Origin: Cymodocea nodosa
Lineage: Eukaryota > Streptophyta > Magnoliopsida > Alismatales > Cymodoceaceae
NCBI GenBank assembly: GCA_036874045.1
Contig: CM072343.1
Location: forward strand, 15,830,001 to 15,894,000
Direction: 5' to 3'
DNA: 64,000 bases
Part shown: positions 54,020-64,000 of the stretch, piece by piece
Layout of the letters: each line of letters starts with the position of its first letter
Position numbering within the stretch: position 1 is the stretch's first letter
Translations under genes and position numbers: made by a program
Notes under the pieces: model-generated
Databases searched by the model: none
Seen by the model: only the letters and a program-made list of their open reading frames with translations
What the model was told of the DNA's origin: nothing

Positions 54020-54475
54020 TATTGAATATTCAAATTCAGTTTTACAACTTTTGGTGAAATGGAAGGAGTTTTTCTCTTTTTTTTATAATTTTTTAATCTA
54101 TAGTTGAAGTAAAATAAATTTTGGTTCGACCAAATTTTCTCTTTTTTCAATAAGTATAGTTTATACCTTTGGTCAAAGTTGAAACAAAAATTCGGTTCGA
54201 TCAAAACTCTTCTTTTTTTTATATAAACACCATTTCTAACCTTTGGTCGAATTAAAGGAAAATTTCGGTTCAACCAAAGTTTATACATAAGTTATTATTA
54301 TTTTATTCATTCATCTATTGTTATTTCTTTAACAAAAGTCCATTGGTTAGATTTTTCGATTTGATTGAAGTTTTTTTTATATTTTATCATTTATATATAT
54401 ATACATATTTCTTTACACTGATCTTTCGGTTAGACTTTTTGGTTTGACTAAATTCCATATATATATATAATTATT
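54020..54475. repeat. Tandem satellite S4: GGTT(C/T)GA(C/T)CAAA units
   Basis: At least five units of ~60-75 bp contain CTTTGGTCGAATT or TTTGGTCAAAGTT, then AAACAAAAATTCGGTTCGATCAAAA. The core words GGTCGAA and TTCGATC / TTCAACC are partly inverted. Confidence 0.75.
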
Positions 54476-54639
54476 AGTTATAATTTTTTCACTTACAGAC
54501 TAGATGCATATTTACTTGAATCTGATCTGACATTTTGTAAGTATCAGGTGCTTATTTATTATTTAAATGTTATTGTGGCATTTTTCTTTTTCTTTTTTTT
54601 TAATATTTTAATATTCTCTTATCATAGTCAAATACTAAA

Positions 54640-55010
54640 AGAAAAATAACTCCATTAATGTCTACTCTTTCATGATTCACAGAGGTAAGAAAATACTTGA
54701 AAGACGACAATTTCGTCGGTGTCTACTTTCCTAATATATTTCAAGGATCCAAGAAAATGAACGAGGAGAATATGACTCTATCAATGTCTACCTTCCTTAT
54801 ATCATTTCTTTTTCATAATTCTTTCCAAAATTTAAGAAATTGAAGGAGAAGAGGATGACTCCATTAGTACTCACCTTTCTTGAAATATTTCTTTTAGAAA
54901 ATTTGAAAGATAGCAATTCCATGAGTACTTATCGTTCTAATATTTTCTGGAGAAAAAATAAAATATTAAGAGATAACAACTCTTTTACTACCCATGTTCC
55001 TTATTTTACC
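54640..55010. repeat. Tandem satellite S5: ~60-bp units
   Basis: Six diverged units of the form GATGACTCCATTAATGTCTACCTTCC followed by TTATATTTC. An open frame across them (54840-55106) follows from the repeat and is not taken as a gene. Confidence 0.6.
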
Positions 55011-55900
55011 GAAACAAAGAGAAATAAAGAAGAATCAAAAGAAGAAAAAAAAATGTTATCGTCTTTACTTTTTTTTTTTTTTTTTAGGAGTTCATTTTAT
55101 TCATGATCATTTAACTTTTTCAAAGAAAAGGACTCTATCTATCATAAACCTTTTTGAAGTTTGGGTGAGTGTATAAAGCGCAATTGATGTAACCCGGTGA
55201 AAAGCTTTTTCTAAGCTGTACACTCCTTTTATAGATTTCCAATGGAGTGGCAAGAGCAACGTCATCATGCCTATTGTGGTAAAAATACAAAAAATGTGAG
55301 ATTATGTATTTCCTAAAACTTCAATATTTCTTTTTCGTTCTATTTTTTTTTTTTATGTACGTAGGATTTTGTTATCGTTTCATTTCATTATTCATTTTTT
55401 TATTTCTTTTCTTTTTTAACATCCCGTCGTTCATTTTCATTACGTTTTTTTCCCCCTTTCTATCCGACGTGTCTAATTTTGTTGTTTTTTTCTTTTTTTT
55501 TAACATTTGCTTTTTTCTAAAATATTTAATTTAAACTTTACTTTAGATATTTAATCTTTCTATTTAAAATATCTAACTTCATTTTAGACATTTTTTTTGT
55601 TCGTTGATGTTGTCATTTTTATCATATTTTATTTGTTATTATTATTTCAAATTTTTTAATTTTCTTTTTTTTCCATCCACATATAGATACTTACGATTAA
55701 AAATATTGCAGGTGCTTATTTTATTGTTTAGGTATATTATTTTAAAATTTATTAATATTGAAATTTACATTTAAAATAAATACTTATAAAATAAATAAAT
55801 TTATTTATTTTACATACAATTTCTAAATTGTAAGTTGATATATTTAAATTATAAAATAAATATTTTAATACCATTTTAAAAAAAATAAAATATAGTGTGG
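55011..55900. other. Low-complexity T-rich region before RPL27
   Basis: Long T and AT runs with a few S2-like units at 55515-55600. No gene. Small T-rich open frames here (many Phe/Leu codons) are composition artefacts. Confidence 0.6.
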
Positions 55901-55904
55901 TCGA

Positions 55905-56065
55905 CCAGCCCACTAAATAAAAGGCTATTGGGCTTTGGTGCTTGTACAGCTCGGCCCGATGTTTCTAGGGTTCACAATTTCATCTCTAAAGATTCCCCGG
56001 AGGCTCCTAGGGTTTCATCATTTCGTCTGCCAGCGGCGTCGTAAGGTACTCCTACTCCGGCCAAA
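55905..56065 (+). promoter_or_regulatory. RPL27 promoter and 5' UTR
   Basis: Two site II-type motifs, AGCCCA (55907-55912, i.e. TGGGCT on the other strand) and TGGGCT (55929-55934), are followed by TCTAGGGTTC (near 55965) and a telo-box-like CCTAGGGTTT (56006-56015). This combination is characteristic of plant ribosomal-protein and other growth-coupled promoters. CTAAATAAAAGG (55913-55924) may serve as a TATA-like element. The start context CCAAAATGG is good. Confidence 0.7.
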
Positions 56066-56473
56066 ATGGTGAAGTTCCTGAAGCCGAACAAGGCGGTTAT
56101 TGTCCTGCAGGGGCGGTTTGCCGGAAAGAAGGCGGTGATCGTCCGCAATTTTGACGACGGTACACGGGAGAGGCCGTACGGGCACTGCCTTGTGGCCGGT
56201 ATTGCTAAGTACCCGATGAAGGTCATCCGGAAGGACTCGGCGAAGAAAACAGCGAAGAAATCGAGGGTTAAGACGTTCTTCAAGCTCGTCAATTACAACC
56301 ACATCATGCCGACACGTTACACCGTCGACATCGACTTGAAGGACGTTGTCAACCTTGATGCGTTCCAGTCTAGGGATAAGAAGATCTCCGCTCTCAAGGA
56401 GACCAAGGCCAGGTTCGAGGAGAGGTTCAAGACCGGTAAAAATAAGTGGTTCTTTGCCAAGCTCCGGTTCTGA
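56066..56473 (+). CDS. RPL27: 60S ribosomal protein L27 (eL27)
   Basis: An intact 135-codon, intronless ORF, the usual length and gene structure for plant RPL27. The protein is a small basic component of the cytosolic large ribosomal subunit. It opens [20 protein letters not shown] (KOW-like fold: [15 protein letters not shown]), continues with [39 protein letters not shown] and ends [19 protein letters not shown], all hallmarks of eL27. Codon use is GC-rich, in strong contrast with the flanks. No frame damage is seen, so it is most likely a live gene. Confidence 0.98.
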   Translation: MVKFLKPNKAVIVLQGRFAGKKAVIVRNFDDGTRERPYGHCLVAGIAKYPMKVIRKDSAKKTAKKSRVKTFFKLVNYNHIMPTRYTVDIDLKDVVNLDAFQSRDKKISALKETKARFEERFKTGKNKWFFAKLRF

Positions 56474-57091
56474 TCTTCGGCGCGGCGGAGGTCATTGTTC
56501 CTTGCTCTGCATTTGGTTCGTTTTCTCGTTACGAAGGTTTTGCTTGAAATGGCTTGTCTTTTTTTCGCCTGTACTGTGGATGATGTCTTAAACAAAAGTT
56601 GATGCTTTGATCTTGGTCTGGGAATCTAGGAGGATTTTGAAACCTATTCGCACTTTATGTAATTCTTAATGTTTCCAGTTTTCTCTGTATTGTTTGAATT
56701 GACGAATGGCAACTACTTGTCTATTTAGTTTCTTGTTGTAATGTAGATTAGGGGAGGTATTATCTTGTCATGAACGTCTGCCATCTAGAACTGATATGGA
56801 GTTTTTTTGATTTTGTTGTTTTGGTTCTGTTGGATGTCTCTCAATAAAACTTGAAAAACCAAAAGGAAGGTATGCTAAAGACCTTTTACAAAAACACACG
56901 CACATGCACGATGGAGATCAACTTGGGACCAGCTACTACAACCGGTGTGGTCATCTCAAAATGAAAGTTTGGGGTATGGATGGTCGTTTGCTGTCCAACC
57001 TGTGTCTCTTGTTGGACTATTTTTTAAATGTTGTCTCCTTTTTTAGAAACAGTGGAATTTTGCTGTTGGCACTCATGGTAAGATTACCATG
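56474..57091 (+). other. RPL27 3' UTR and downstream flank
   Basis: The 3' UTR follows the stop at 56471-56473. AATAAAAC at about 56844 and several TGTAA words may be poly(A) signals, but the end cannot be fixed. No other gene is recognised. Confidence 0.5.
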
Positions 57092-57772
57092 GGTGTCTAA
57101 AGGTTATGTGATCGCATGCTTTGCACGTGATAACATGATCTTTCCATTTTGTTTTTTTTTTTGATAAGAGCCTTTGGTGTTTGTAATCATAGGATGCATT
57201 TGTTTGTACTAACTTCAACGTTGCATAGTAATAGAATCCAGGTTATGTTTTAATAGAACTGGGGGTAAAAATGTAGGTTACATTTTAATTTAATTCAGTC
57301 TAAGTTTTAATAGAATCAATGTTATGTTTTAATGCAGGTTATTTTACGTTTTCTAATTTTACATTTTGTTTTCGGTTTTAATATAATTTCAATAAAATCG
57401 ATTTTATTAAAATCTAACCTTGAATTTATTGAATTGCGATGTGAATTTTATTAAAAGATAACCTAGGCTGAATTAAAATGTAACCTGCATAGAATTGAAA
57501 CGTATCTTGCAATTGAAACCCAAATTCTATTAAAACGTAACCAAGATTGAATTGAAATGTAACCTAGATTGAGTTGACATGTAACTTGCAATTTTAACCT
57601 CAATTCTATTAAAATATAACTTAGATTCTATAGCCATGCAATGTTGAAGTTGATGTAATCAAACACACCCTATGATTACAAAATCCAAAGGCTCTTATTG
57701 AAAAAGAAAAATCAAATGGAAAGGTCATGTGATCACATGTAAGGCATGCAATCATATAACCTTTAGGCACCT
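57092..57772. mobile_element. Foldback/MITE-like element with long inverted arms
   Basis: The left end GGTGTCTAAAGGTTATGTGAT is the inverse of the right end (complement GGTGCCTAAAGGTTATATGAT). The arms match over at least ~170 bp (GCATGC, TTTCCATTT, TAAGAGCCTTTGG, GTAATCATAGG, ACTTCAAC.TTGCAT). They continue, more diverged, through repeated AGGTTA.ATTTTAATAGAAT words towards the centre near 57420. No coding capacity. The long arms suggest a Mutator-like or foldback element. A target duplication was not found. Confidence 0.75.
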
Positions 57773-57895
57773 ACAGCAAATCCTGTAGCCTGTGGTTGTC
57801 AATGGCAAAATTGTATTCTTTTGAAAATGCACCCAGGACAATGTTCAATATGCTCATTGGAGTGTAGGATGTTCTGTTTTTTGAAGATGGACGTT

Positions 57896-58330
57896 TTGAT
57901 TATGTTTAAGTACTGCAGATGGACTTCCACTTGTTGAGAACTTAATTTGGTTATGTTTAATTTACTGCAGATTGACTTCCACTTGTTTAGAACTTATTTT
58001 GGTTATGTTTAATTTACTGCATATAGACTTCCACTTGTTGAGAACTTATTTATGTTATGTTTAATTTACTACAGATAGACTTCCACTTGTTGAGAACTTA
58101 TTTTGGTTTTGTTTAATTTACTGCAGATTGACTTTCACTTGTTGAGAACTTATTTTGGTTATGTTTAATTTACTGCAGATGGACTTCCACTTGTTGAGAA
58201 CTTATTTTGGTTATGTTTAGTTACTGCAGATAGACTTCCACTCGTTGAGAACTTATTTTTGTTATGTTTAATTACTGCAGAAAGACTTCCACTTGTGGAG
58301 AACTTGTTTTGGTTATGTTTAATCACTGCT
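57896..58330 (+). repeat. Minisatellite, eight units of ~54 bp
   Basis: The unit GGTTATGTTTAATTTACTGC followed by AGATAGACTTCCACTTGTTGAGAACTTATTTT is repeated eight times with few changes (GACTTCCACTTG or a variant every 52-57 bases). The low divergence suggests recent expansion. Its position after the foldback element and its single orientation argue against coding use. Confidence 0.9.
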
Positions 58331-61130
58331 GTTTGTTATGTTAACTAGCTCGGTTGGAGTTGCTTAACTAAAATTGTTTTGTGTTTATTACCTATGTTGT
58401 TGATCTATGAAATATTGGCATGCACTTGTGTTGTTGCTCTAGATATGTGCTTGAATAGGTGTTGCAAAATTTTACTGATCTATCTCTTTCTGGATTGAGA
58501 TTTTTTTTGGCATATGAATATCTGGAAGCCTCCTATGAGACCAGAATGTTTGGTCCAACGTATTTCTCCTCATCCATTTCTTTTACCCACCTCCAAACCT
58601 TTTATCACTGTACATCACTTTTTTTTAATGACCAAGTTACCTCTTCTTGATAAACACATCGATGAAACACTTGAGCCCCATCCGCCTCTTTCCTCGTATC
58701 AAGTGATGTATATAACATGCCAATCTAAATCAATTTCATAAAATCAAGAAAAATCCAAGATTATATGAGATTAATTCATGGATTTACTAACAGAGAATAA
58801 TTAAAAAAGGTGATTCTCGTGTAAAAAAGAGATGAGAAAGAACTGTTAGGTCTTCATCCGATTCTGCTCGAAAAATTTGTTCTGGTTCGATTTTCTCATG
58901 CCTTGTGGTTGCGTCAACTTCGTCGTCTTTTCGATCCATTACATAAGAAACGTGGGCTGTATTTATTTTGCTGCAAAAGGTATTAAGTAGGCCTATCTTG
59001 AATAAAACTTGCGTCTGGATTAGTATAGTGCCTTTCTGTTAATGGCTATGCAGTCGTTTCAAATATTTTTTGTGAAGAACTGCCTCGTTTGTCTACATTC
59101 TCCTCAATGGTTAAGGATTTGAATATCCATAATAATATCCAAATTTAGACAACCACCACACCCAAATTTGTTAATTAGATGACTAAAAAGGGAAGTGATG
59201 GAATCATCCCATAGATGAACATGATAGGCATCTTCTATTCATTTGAAATTTTGCTTGCATGTTTTAATATAATAAATTCAATCGAATGGTTTGTACTTTT
59301 GATTTGCAACCTCTAATATTGAAAATGAAGGGAAAGCATCAACCTATTTGGTACTTATGTATTCATATATAAGTAGTATAGACCAACTATGTATATTATA
59401 TATTTATGTATCCATAGAGAGAGAGGTAAAATTTTGTGATTTTTCTTGTAGTATTGTAGTTCATTAGTTTTGATTCTATGTTTCATGTTAATCTTATATG
59501 ATATCTATAATAGGCCATATGAATTATTCACTTTCAGTTTTATTTCATTATAAGATTTATCAATTCTTTTGTCTATTGACATAATAATGTTAATATAATA
59601 TGGCTAATAGAAGATGTGTAGTGCATTATGGAGATCAAACTCTTTTATTTGGATAAACATTTTGGGTTGAAGAAATAGGTTGGATTAGATTCATTCATTA
59701 AAATTTCACACTCGGTATACATCATTAAAATCAACACAATTATTTAAATTTGAGATTTGCAAACTTAATTTGATCCTATTCATTAAGAATAGGCATTTTA
59801 GTGGATCCATTGCACTTTTACTTGCTACCCATTTATCCACTGTCTTAATGAGTAAGGATTAAAGTAGACTATTTAAGGTTACATATTAACCCATTCTCCC
59901 ATGAGTATTTATGTAATTTTTCATATATCATATTTATGAGTTAAGAATCATTGTAAAATAGGAGTATAATTTATACATTTTATACATATGTAATGTAATG
60001 TTCTTAAATTTTTTTATATTGCAAATGATCTATATTCTAATATTTATGTAGTGGTAAGTTATTATGGATGAACGATAACAACGTGTGAGATTTTGAGTTT
60101 ATCATGTGTCAATTCACAAACAAAAACTAAGAATGAGAACTTTTAGTTATCATTATTTCTATTAAGATTTTCTATATGATTTATATTATCTTATTTTTAA
60201 CATGTTACTCAAAGTTAATATCTATCACAAGTTTTTTATTTACTAGTTATTTATAGTTTTCTAGAAGTCTTTTAGTATAAATAAGTTCATTAAATAGTAT
60301 AAATTTTTATTTAATAATAAATAAAAACTTCATTCATTTAAAAATAACTAATTTTCCATGCTTTTCGTTAATATCCATGTTCTCAAAGTTAATATATTTT
60401 TTCCCGCTTTTCATTAAAAATGACTAATTTTAAATAATTTCTACTCCAAGGTGCACGTTGCAAAAAATTTTAAAAAAAGATGATAATATAAAAAACCCCA
60501 CGAAGCATCTGTTGAAGGGCATACGTGGAATTCTGTTATTGTGGTGTACACTTAAAGAATTCTGTTATTGTGGTGTACACTTCAAGAATTCTCTTTAATA
60601 ATAGTATAATATAATATACGTGTAAATTATACAATATATAATTTGAAAGATGAAAATTAAAATATATAATCATATATTTGAATGTGAGAAGTAGAACAGA
60701 TTATTAGGAAGACTTAAACGATGGAGTTTATAATAATCACATATTGTCAGTTTGTCATTATACGACTGATTTTCTTTTAAATCCTCGACTTAATAATGCT
60801 GAAGTTTACGTCGATTTATAATTATATCATTTATCTTTTATTTTATTTTGTTATACCAAAACTCTATTATCTCCATCCTTGTACATTTTATTTGATGCAA
60901 ATCTTTCAATTCTCTTTCTGTAACGTTAATCAATTTATATTTTTTGTTTTTTCTTTATGAGATGGATAAAATTAAAAAGGGTAGCTTCCAGTTATGCTAC
61001 TACAACTAAGATAAGAGTCAGATGAGTTTTCCAAAATTATAAGTCAGAGTAAGGTTAGACAAAGAAAAAAGAAAGAAAGGAGAAAAGTAGAAAAAAAGAG
61101 AGGAACAATACAATTAGTTGACATTTTTTC
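58331..61130. other. Intergenic region, no gene seen
   Basis: AT-rich. An open frame at 58514-58741 has no recognisable motif. A 31-bp duplication lies at 60530-60592 (next entry). Confidence 0.4.
60530..60592. repeat. Two tandem copies of a ~31-bp unit
   Basis: GAATTCTGTTATTGTGGTGT plus ACACTTAAA (second copy ACACTTCAA) occurs twice in a row. Confidence 0.8.
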
Positions 61131-61265
61131 CTTTTATAGCGTCAACTTACCTCTTAAGGGTAAAGGTGTCCTAGTTGATATTGGTGCAAGCGAAATTAGC
61201 ATCATTAGTGTGGCTAGACATTTTAGGCTAAGTGTACGTTCCAGTTTGATTGAATTTTTTTCATA
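61130..61265 (+). pseudogene. Possible retroelement aspartic-protease fragment
   Basis: The plus frame reads VNLPLKGKGVLVDIGASEISIISVARHFRLSV, reminiscent of the Ty3/gypsy-type protease A(L/V)VD(T/S)GA(S/T)..FIS...A..L.L, with Ile for Thr/Ser in the active-site triplet. It is a single short match with no flanking domains. Confidence 0.35.
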
Positions 61266-61940
61266 TAGTCTCTACCAACACTAACCGCCAATTCATATAT
61301 TCTATTTTTACTTTAATTTGTTTTGTACTCAAACTCTCTTACTTTGTTAATATAATATAAAAAAGATCTATCGGTTTACGTTCATAAAAGTCATAACTAC
61401 TTTTTAAATTATAAATATTTATTTTTATGAAATTTTAATATTTTTACTTAGATTTAAATCTAAAATATTTGTTCCCAACTTTACAACAACGAAAATGGAA
61501 GACCGACTGCACTTTTAATTGTTAGTTAATCTGTAGTATCCTTAAGATAACATAAAATTTTAAAAGTATCACAACTTTTAAATTCTAGCCATTTATTAAA
61601 ATATATAGATTATAGTGCACCGTTGACTTGCATACGATGCCCTAAGTATTTCTTGATCAATAATAATAAGATAATGTGGTTGATTTTTTTCAAATATCTT
61701 TTCCTCTTAGATTCAAATTGATAATGGTAATAGTTTGTGTTCGTGAGTGAGACTTCAGGAGAAGTATCGTAGTTATTTTTAAATCAAGTATTATTATTAT
61801 TATAACTATTTAACGATACATTTTGGCAGTGACGAAGAACTTTTATAATATTATTAGTATGAATCTGAGATCGAATTCGTATATTTCAACCTATGATTAA
61901 TTTATTAAAAAAATTTATTATAAATATAAAAAAAATTCTT
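61266..61940. other. Intergenic AT-rich DNA, nothing seen
   Basis: No recognisable coding or element before the GC-rich leader of the next gene starts near 61945. Confidence 0.5.
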
Positions 61941-62349
61941 ATGGGCCCCACAGATATCCAAGTAGAGACCAACGAACCATCCCTCCCGCCCAAAGTAATC
62001 TCCTTCCAGAGATCCACGACTCGTAGGCTCGTGTGGCAGTTCCCTCACCCCGATTTCGCCATTCCGGAGGCGACGTCCGCTCCCTCCGACGGGAACTAGA
62101 TCTTCGACGCTCGGTTCGAGATCCTAGAATCGCTTTTGCTCCCATCCGGGGATTCCGCAGCCTCCGTATCACGATCACGACATACAGATCTGGAAACTGC
62201 AGGTAGTGGAACGAAAACGCGGATTTATCTGGCTAATAAGGGCTTTCCTACCAGTGGAGGCACCGGATAGGAGGATTGGTTCTGGAAGAGTTGGATTTTG
62301 AGGGAGGAGGGACGATGAGAGGGAGGGAGAAGTGTGGTTCCGAGAAAAT
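61941..62349 (+). promoter_or_regulatory. GC-rich promoter/5' UTR of the right-edge gene
   Basis: Base composition switches abruptly from AT-rich to GC-rich at about 61943 (TGGGCCCCAC), which also holds a GGGCCC site II-like word. The region leads to the ATG at 62350. Short open frames on both strands are attributed to composition. Confidence 0.5.
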
Positions 62350-62353
62350 ATGA
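62315..62353 (+). promoter_or_regulatory. Upstream ORF overlapping the main start codon
   Basis: ATG at 62315 opens a 12-codon reading frame (MRGREKCGSEKI) ending TGA at 62351-62353. Its stop overlaps the main ATG at 62350-62352 as ATGA. Such an arrangement can lower main-ORF translation or permit termination-reinitiation. Confidence 0.6.
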
Positions 62354-62590
62354 CTGGTTTGGGTCAGCGAACAGGGAGCAATGGGTCGTTGCCACAGCAG
62401 AATGGAGGGATTATGTTGCCCGTCCAGTCTACATCTGCTCCCGCACGGAAGCCATCGAAGGCGCTCTTGGCAAGGGAGAAGGAGAAGGTGCTTTCCAGGA
62501 TCTGTAAGTTCGTTGGTAGGAGGAGGGTTGGGATGCTCCTCCTGGCCGCGGTGTCCTTCCTCGTTCTTGTATCGATCATCTCGACATCCA
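62350..62590 (+). CDS. First exon of a probable type II membrane protein (partial)
   Basis: The frame from ATG 62350 reads MTGLGQRTGSNGSLPQQNGG, a basic stretch (RKPSKALLAREKEKVLSRICKFVGRRR), then one hydrophobic helix VGMLLLAAVSFLVLVSI, then STS. A short basic cytosolic tail before a single helix is the layout of Golgi type II enzymes such as glycosyltransferases, which is an inference from topology only. The exon probably ends at 62590 (CCA then GTAAAG) or at 62596 (AAAG then GTCCTT). An in-frame GTG at 62332 was not chosen. The rest lies beyond the right edge. Confidence 0.75.
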
Positions 62591-62596
62591 GTAAAG

Positions 62597-64000
62597 GTCC
62601 TTGCAATTTATTTCTATCGTACATATTTTTACCTTTAGCTTTTCTATATGCCGACGATTAAATTTTCAATCAAATAACATATTAACGTCAGCAACTACAT
62701 CAGTATTACGAACTCTCTGACTCATGTGCTTCGATAAAAATTAACACTGAGTATCTATATTGTAATTTACTCATAAGCAGGACATTTTTATACTGTTTAT
62801 TAATAATAGTTTGACTTGAGCAAGAAAATTGCTTATGAGCTGATCGATTGATCTTTTATTTGATATTGTACCTTGCCTTCGATACGGGCATGGCATGGTA
62901 TGATCCCCATGAAAATTTCTGCTAAATTAATGTTTTTGAAAAATATTTTCACCACCACCTAAAAGAAAAGGATTCATGTGGGTGATTTTACTTGGTAGGA
63001 TTAAGATATTAATTGTTTTGTTGTCTGTACATCACCGCCTTTTTCTAGGACTCAAATATGTGGGCTCTAGGGAATTGAAATGGAACTAAACTTATGTATT
63101 TTTAGTTGCTAAAGTAAAATTAATGAAATAAAAGGAACAGATGTCATTGCATTAAAGTATAGAAATCTCATGAGAACACGATAACTTTTATGATGTTGAA
63201 AAATCTTATGTCGTTGGAATTCTCTCTGTGCCAGTTTTGTTATCTTTCAGGAGGCAGTGTTCCAGGTGTCTTAAGCGTCCAACATAGTTTTTACAAAATG
63301 TCAACCAGCTAGTAAGTTATTTTTTCTTCAAACAGAGAGTCAAGAATACTCTCTGTGTCAGTCTTGTTATGTTTCACGAGGCAGTGTTCCAGGTGTCTTA
63401 AGTGTCCAACATAGTTTTTTCAAAATGTCAACCAGCTAGTAAGTTATTTTTTCTTCAAACAGATATTCAACTTGGCTCCACTAACCCAGAAACTGTGAAG
63501 ACATTGACTTCCTTATAATGAAACAATGCTAAATTGTCTACTCACCGTTTATGCTGATTAAACCTTGCATGTATATAATTTTCAGTTAGAAAACTACATA
63601 AAACTAAGGTGGCATAGAATAATAATTTCATCTTGAAATAATTATTGAGATTAACATTTGCAGAAATGCCTTCCACAAATATTTGCATTAAGTCCTAGAA
63701 CGTACATGTGCCAATGTTTAGGTTTTAATAAATTTCTTCAATTTTCCATCTAGTAAAATAAAAACATAAATCAACCCAAGCAAACATCATGTCCACATAA
63801 AAACATCCATGTTCAGAGAAATTAGTTATTCATACTAAAAGAACTACCTGTTGACAAGTTGTTGAGACTCTAGCTTAGGTAAACTCTTGATTGTTCTATC
63901 AAATATGAAGAATAACAAATGTTATATTTCCATAATGAAATGTAATTCAATGCTGATAGAAATAGCCATTTTGATTCCCATAAAGGGATGGTCTCCCATC
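62597..64000 (+). other. Probable first intron of the right-edge gene
   Basis: AT-rich DNA with no open frame of note, following the splice donor. It contains the duplicated 127-bp unit at 63218-63465. No second exon is recognised before the window ends. Confidence 0.5.
63218..63465. repeat. Direct tandem duplication, unit ~127 bp
   Basis: CTCTCTGTG.CAGT.TTGTTAT plus GAGGCAGTGTTCCAGGTGTC, GTCCAACATAGTTTTT, AAAATGTCAACCAGCTAGTA and TTTTTTCTTCAAACAGA occurs twice in a row, with about 8 differences by eye. Confidence 0.9.

Noticed and set aside
54001-54288. Minus-strand 95-codon frame
   Set aside because: It runs across the S4 tandem repeats, and its Lys/Asn/Tyr-rich content follows the AT-rich repeat.
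55304-55534. Plus-strand Phe-rich frame resembling membrane segments
   Set aside because: It is made by long T runs; every frame here is hydrophobic for the same reason.
55972-56302. Minus-strand frames opposite RPL27
   Set aside because: Antisense shadows of an intact, highly conserved ribosomal protein gene.
58514-58741. 75-codon plus-strand frame with Pro-rich segments
   Set aside because: No recognisable domain, a second overlapping frame of similar length, and no promoter or splice context.
62332-62349. GTG start six codons upstream of the membrane-protein ATG
   Set aside because: Plant nuclear genes rarely start at GTG, and a proper ATG at 62350 follows in the same frame.

Overview
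This is a 64 kb piece of a flowering-plant nuclear chromosome. The evidence is GT-AG introns, a plant-type vacuolar channel gene, a cytosolic ribosomal protein L27 gene with plant promoter boxes, and a dense load of Ty1/copia LTR retrotransposons primed by initiator tRNA-Met. The GC-rich coding exons set in very AT-rich flanks would fit a monocot, but I cannot fix the species.

Main gene. Five exons on the minus strand (42433-42245, 27915-27772, 27571-27467, 15548-15453, 11740-11610) join in perfect phase. They encode the N-terminal ~222 residues of a TPC1 two-pore vacuolar cation channel, from the N-terminal tail to the first S4 helix. The rest of the gene lies beyond the left edge. Intron 2 is only 200 bp. 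Introns 1, 3 and 5 are swollen to 14.3 kb, 11.9 kb and more than 11.6 kb, almost wholly by mobile DNA.

Mobile DNA, left to right. (1) The 3' end of a plus-strand copia element (3-255). (2) Minus-strand copia element A (3432-8350), interrupted by a 1465-bp solo LTR of SIRE/Maximus type (6507-7971). (3) Two plus-strand copia RNase H relics (9697-9955 and 10808-11215), split by a 5'-truncated LINE with a 10-bp target duplication (9956-10797). (4) A decayed plus-strand copia element F (12540-14640) in intron 4. (5) Minus-strand copia element D (16625-26055, target duplication gatta), with copia element B1 (16952-21969, target duplication cgtag) nested inside its 3' LTR. (6) Copia element C (28519-33890), whose integrase core has been replaced by a 1.2-kb hAT transposase segment. 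(7) Copia element B2 (34056-39275, target duplication tgcac), a sister of B1. (8) A fuller hAT element relic (about 39750-41830) carrying the same segment as C. (9) Copia element E (44250-47531) upstream of TPC1. All coding frames of the retroelements are broken. A, B1, B2, C and D all lie in the sense orientation of TPC1.

Right third. From 48.86 to 55.6 kb lies a mosaic of at least five AT-rich tandem-repeat families. At 56066-56473 is an intact, intronless RPL27 gene on the plus strand, with site II and telo-box motifs upstream. It is followed by a 681-bp foldback element (57092-57772) and an eight-unit, ~54-bp minisatellite (57896-58330). At 62350 starts the first exon of a plus-strand gene for a probable single-pass type II membrane protein, preceded by a 12-codon upstream ORF whose stop overlaps the main start codon. 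The gene runs off the right edge.
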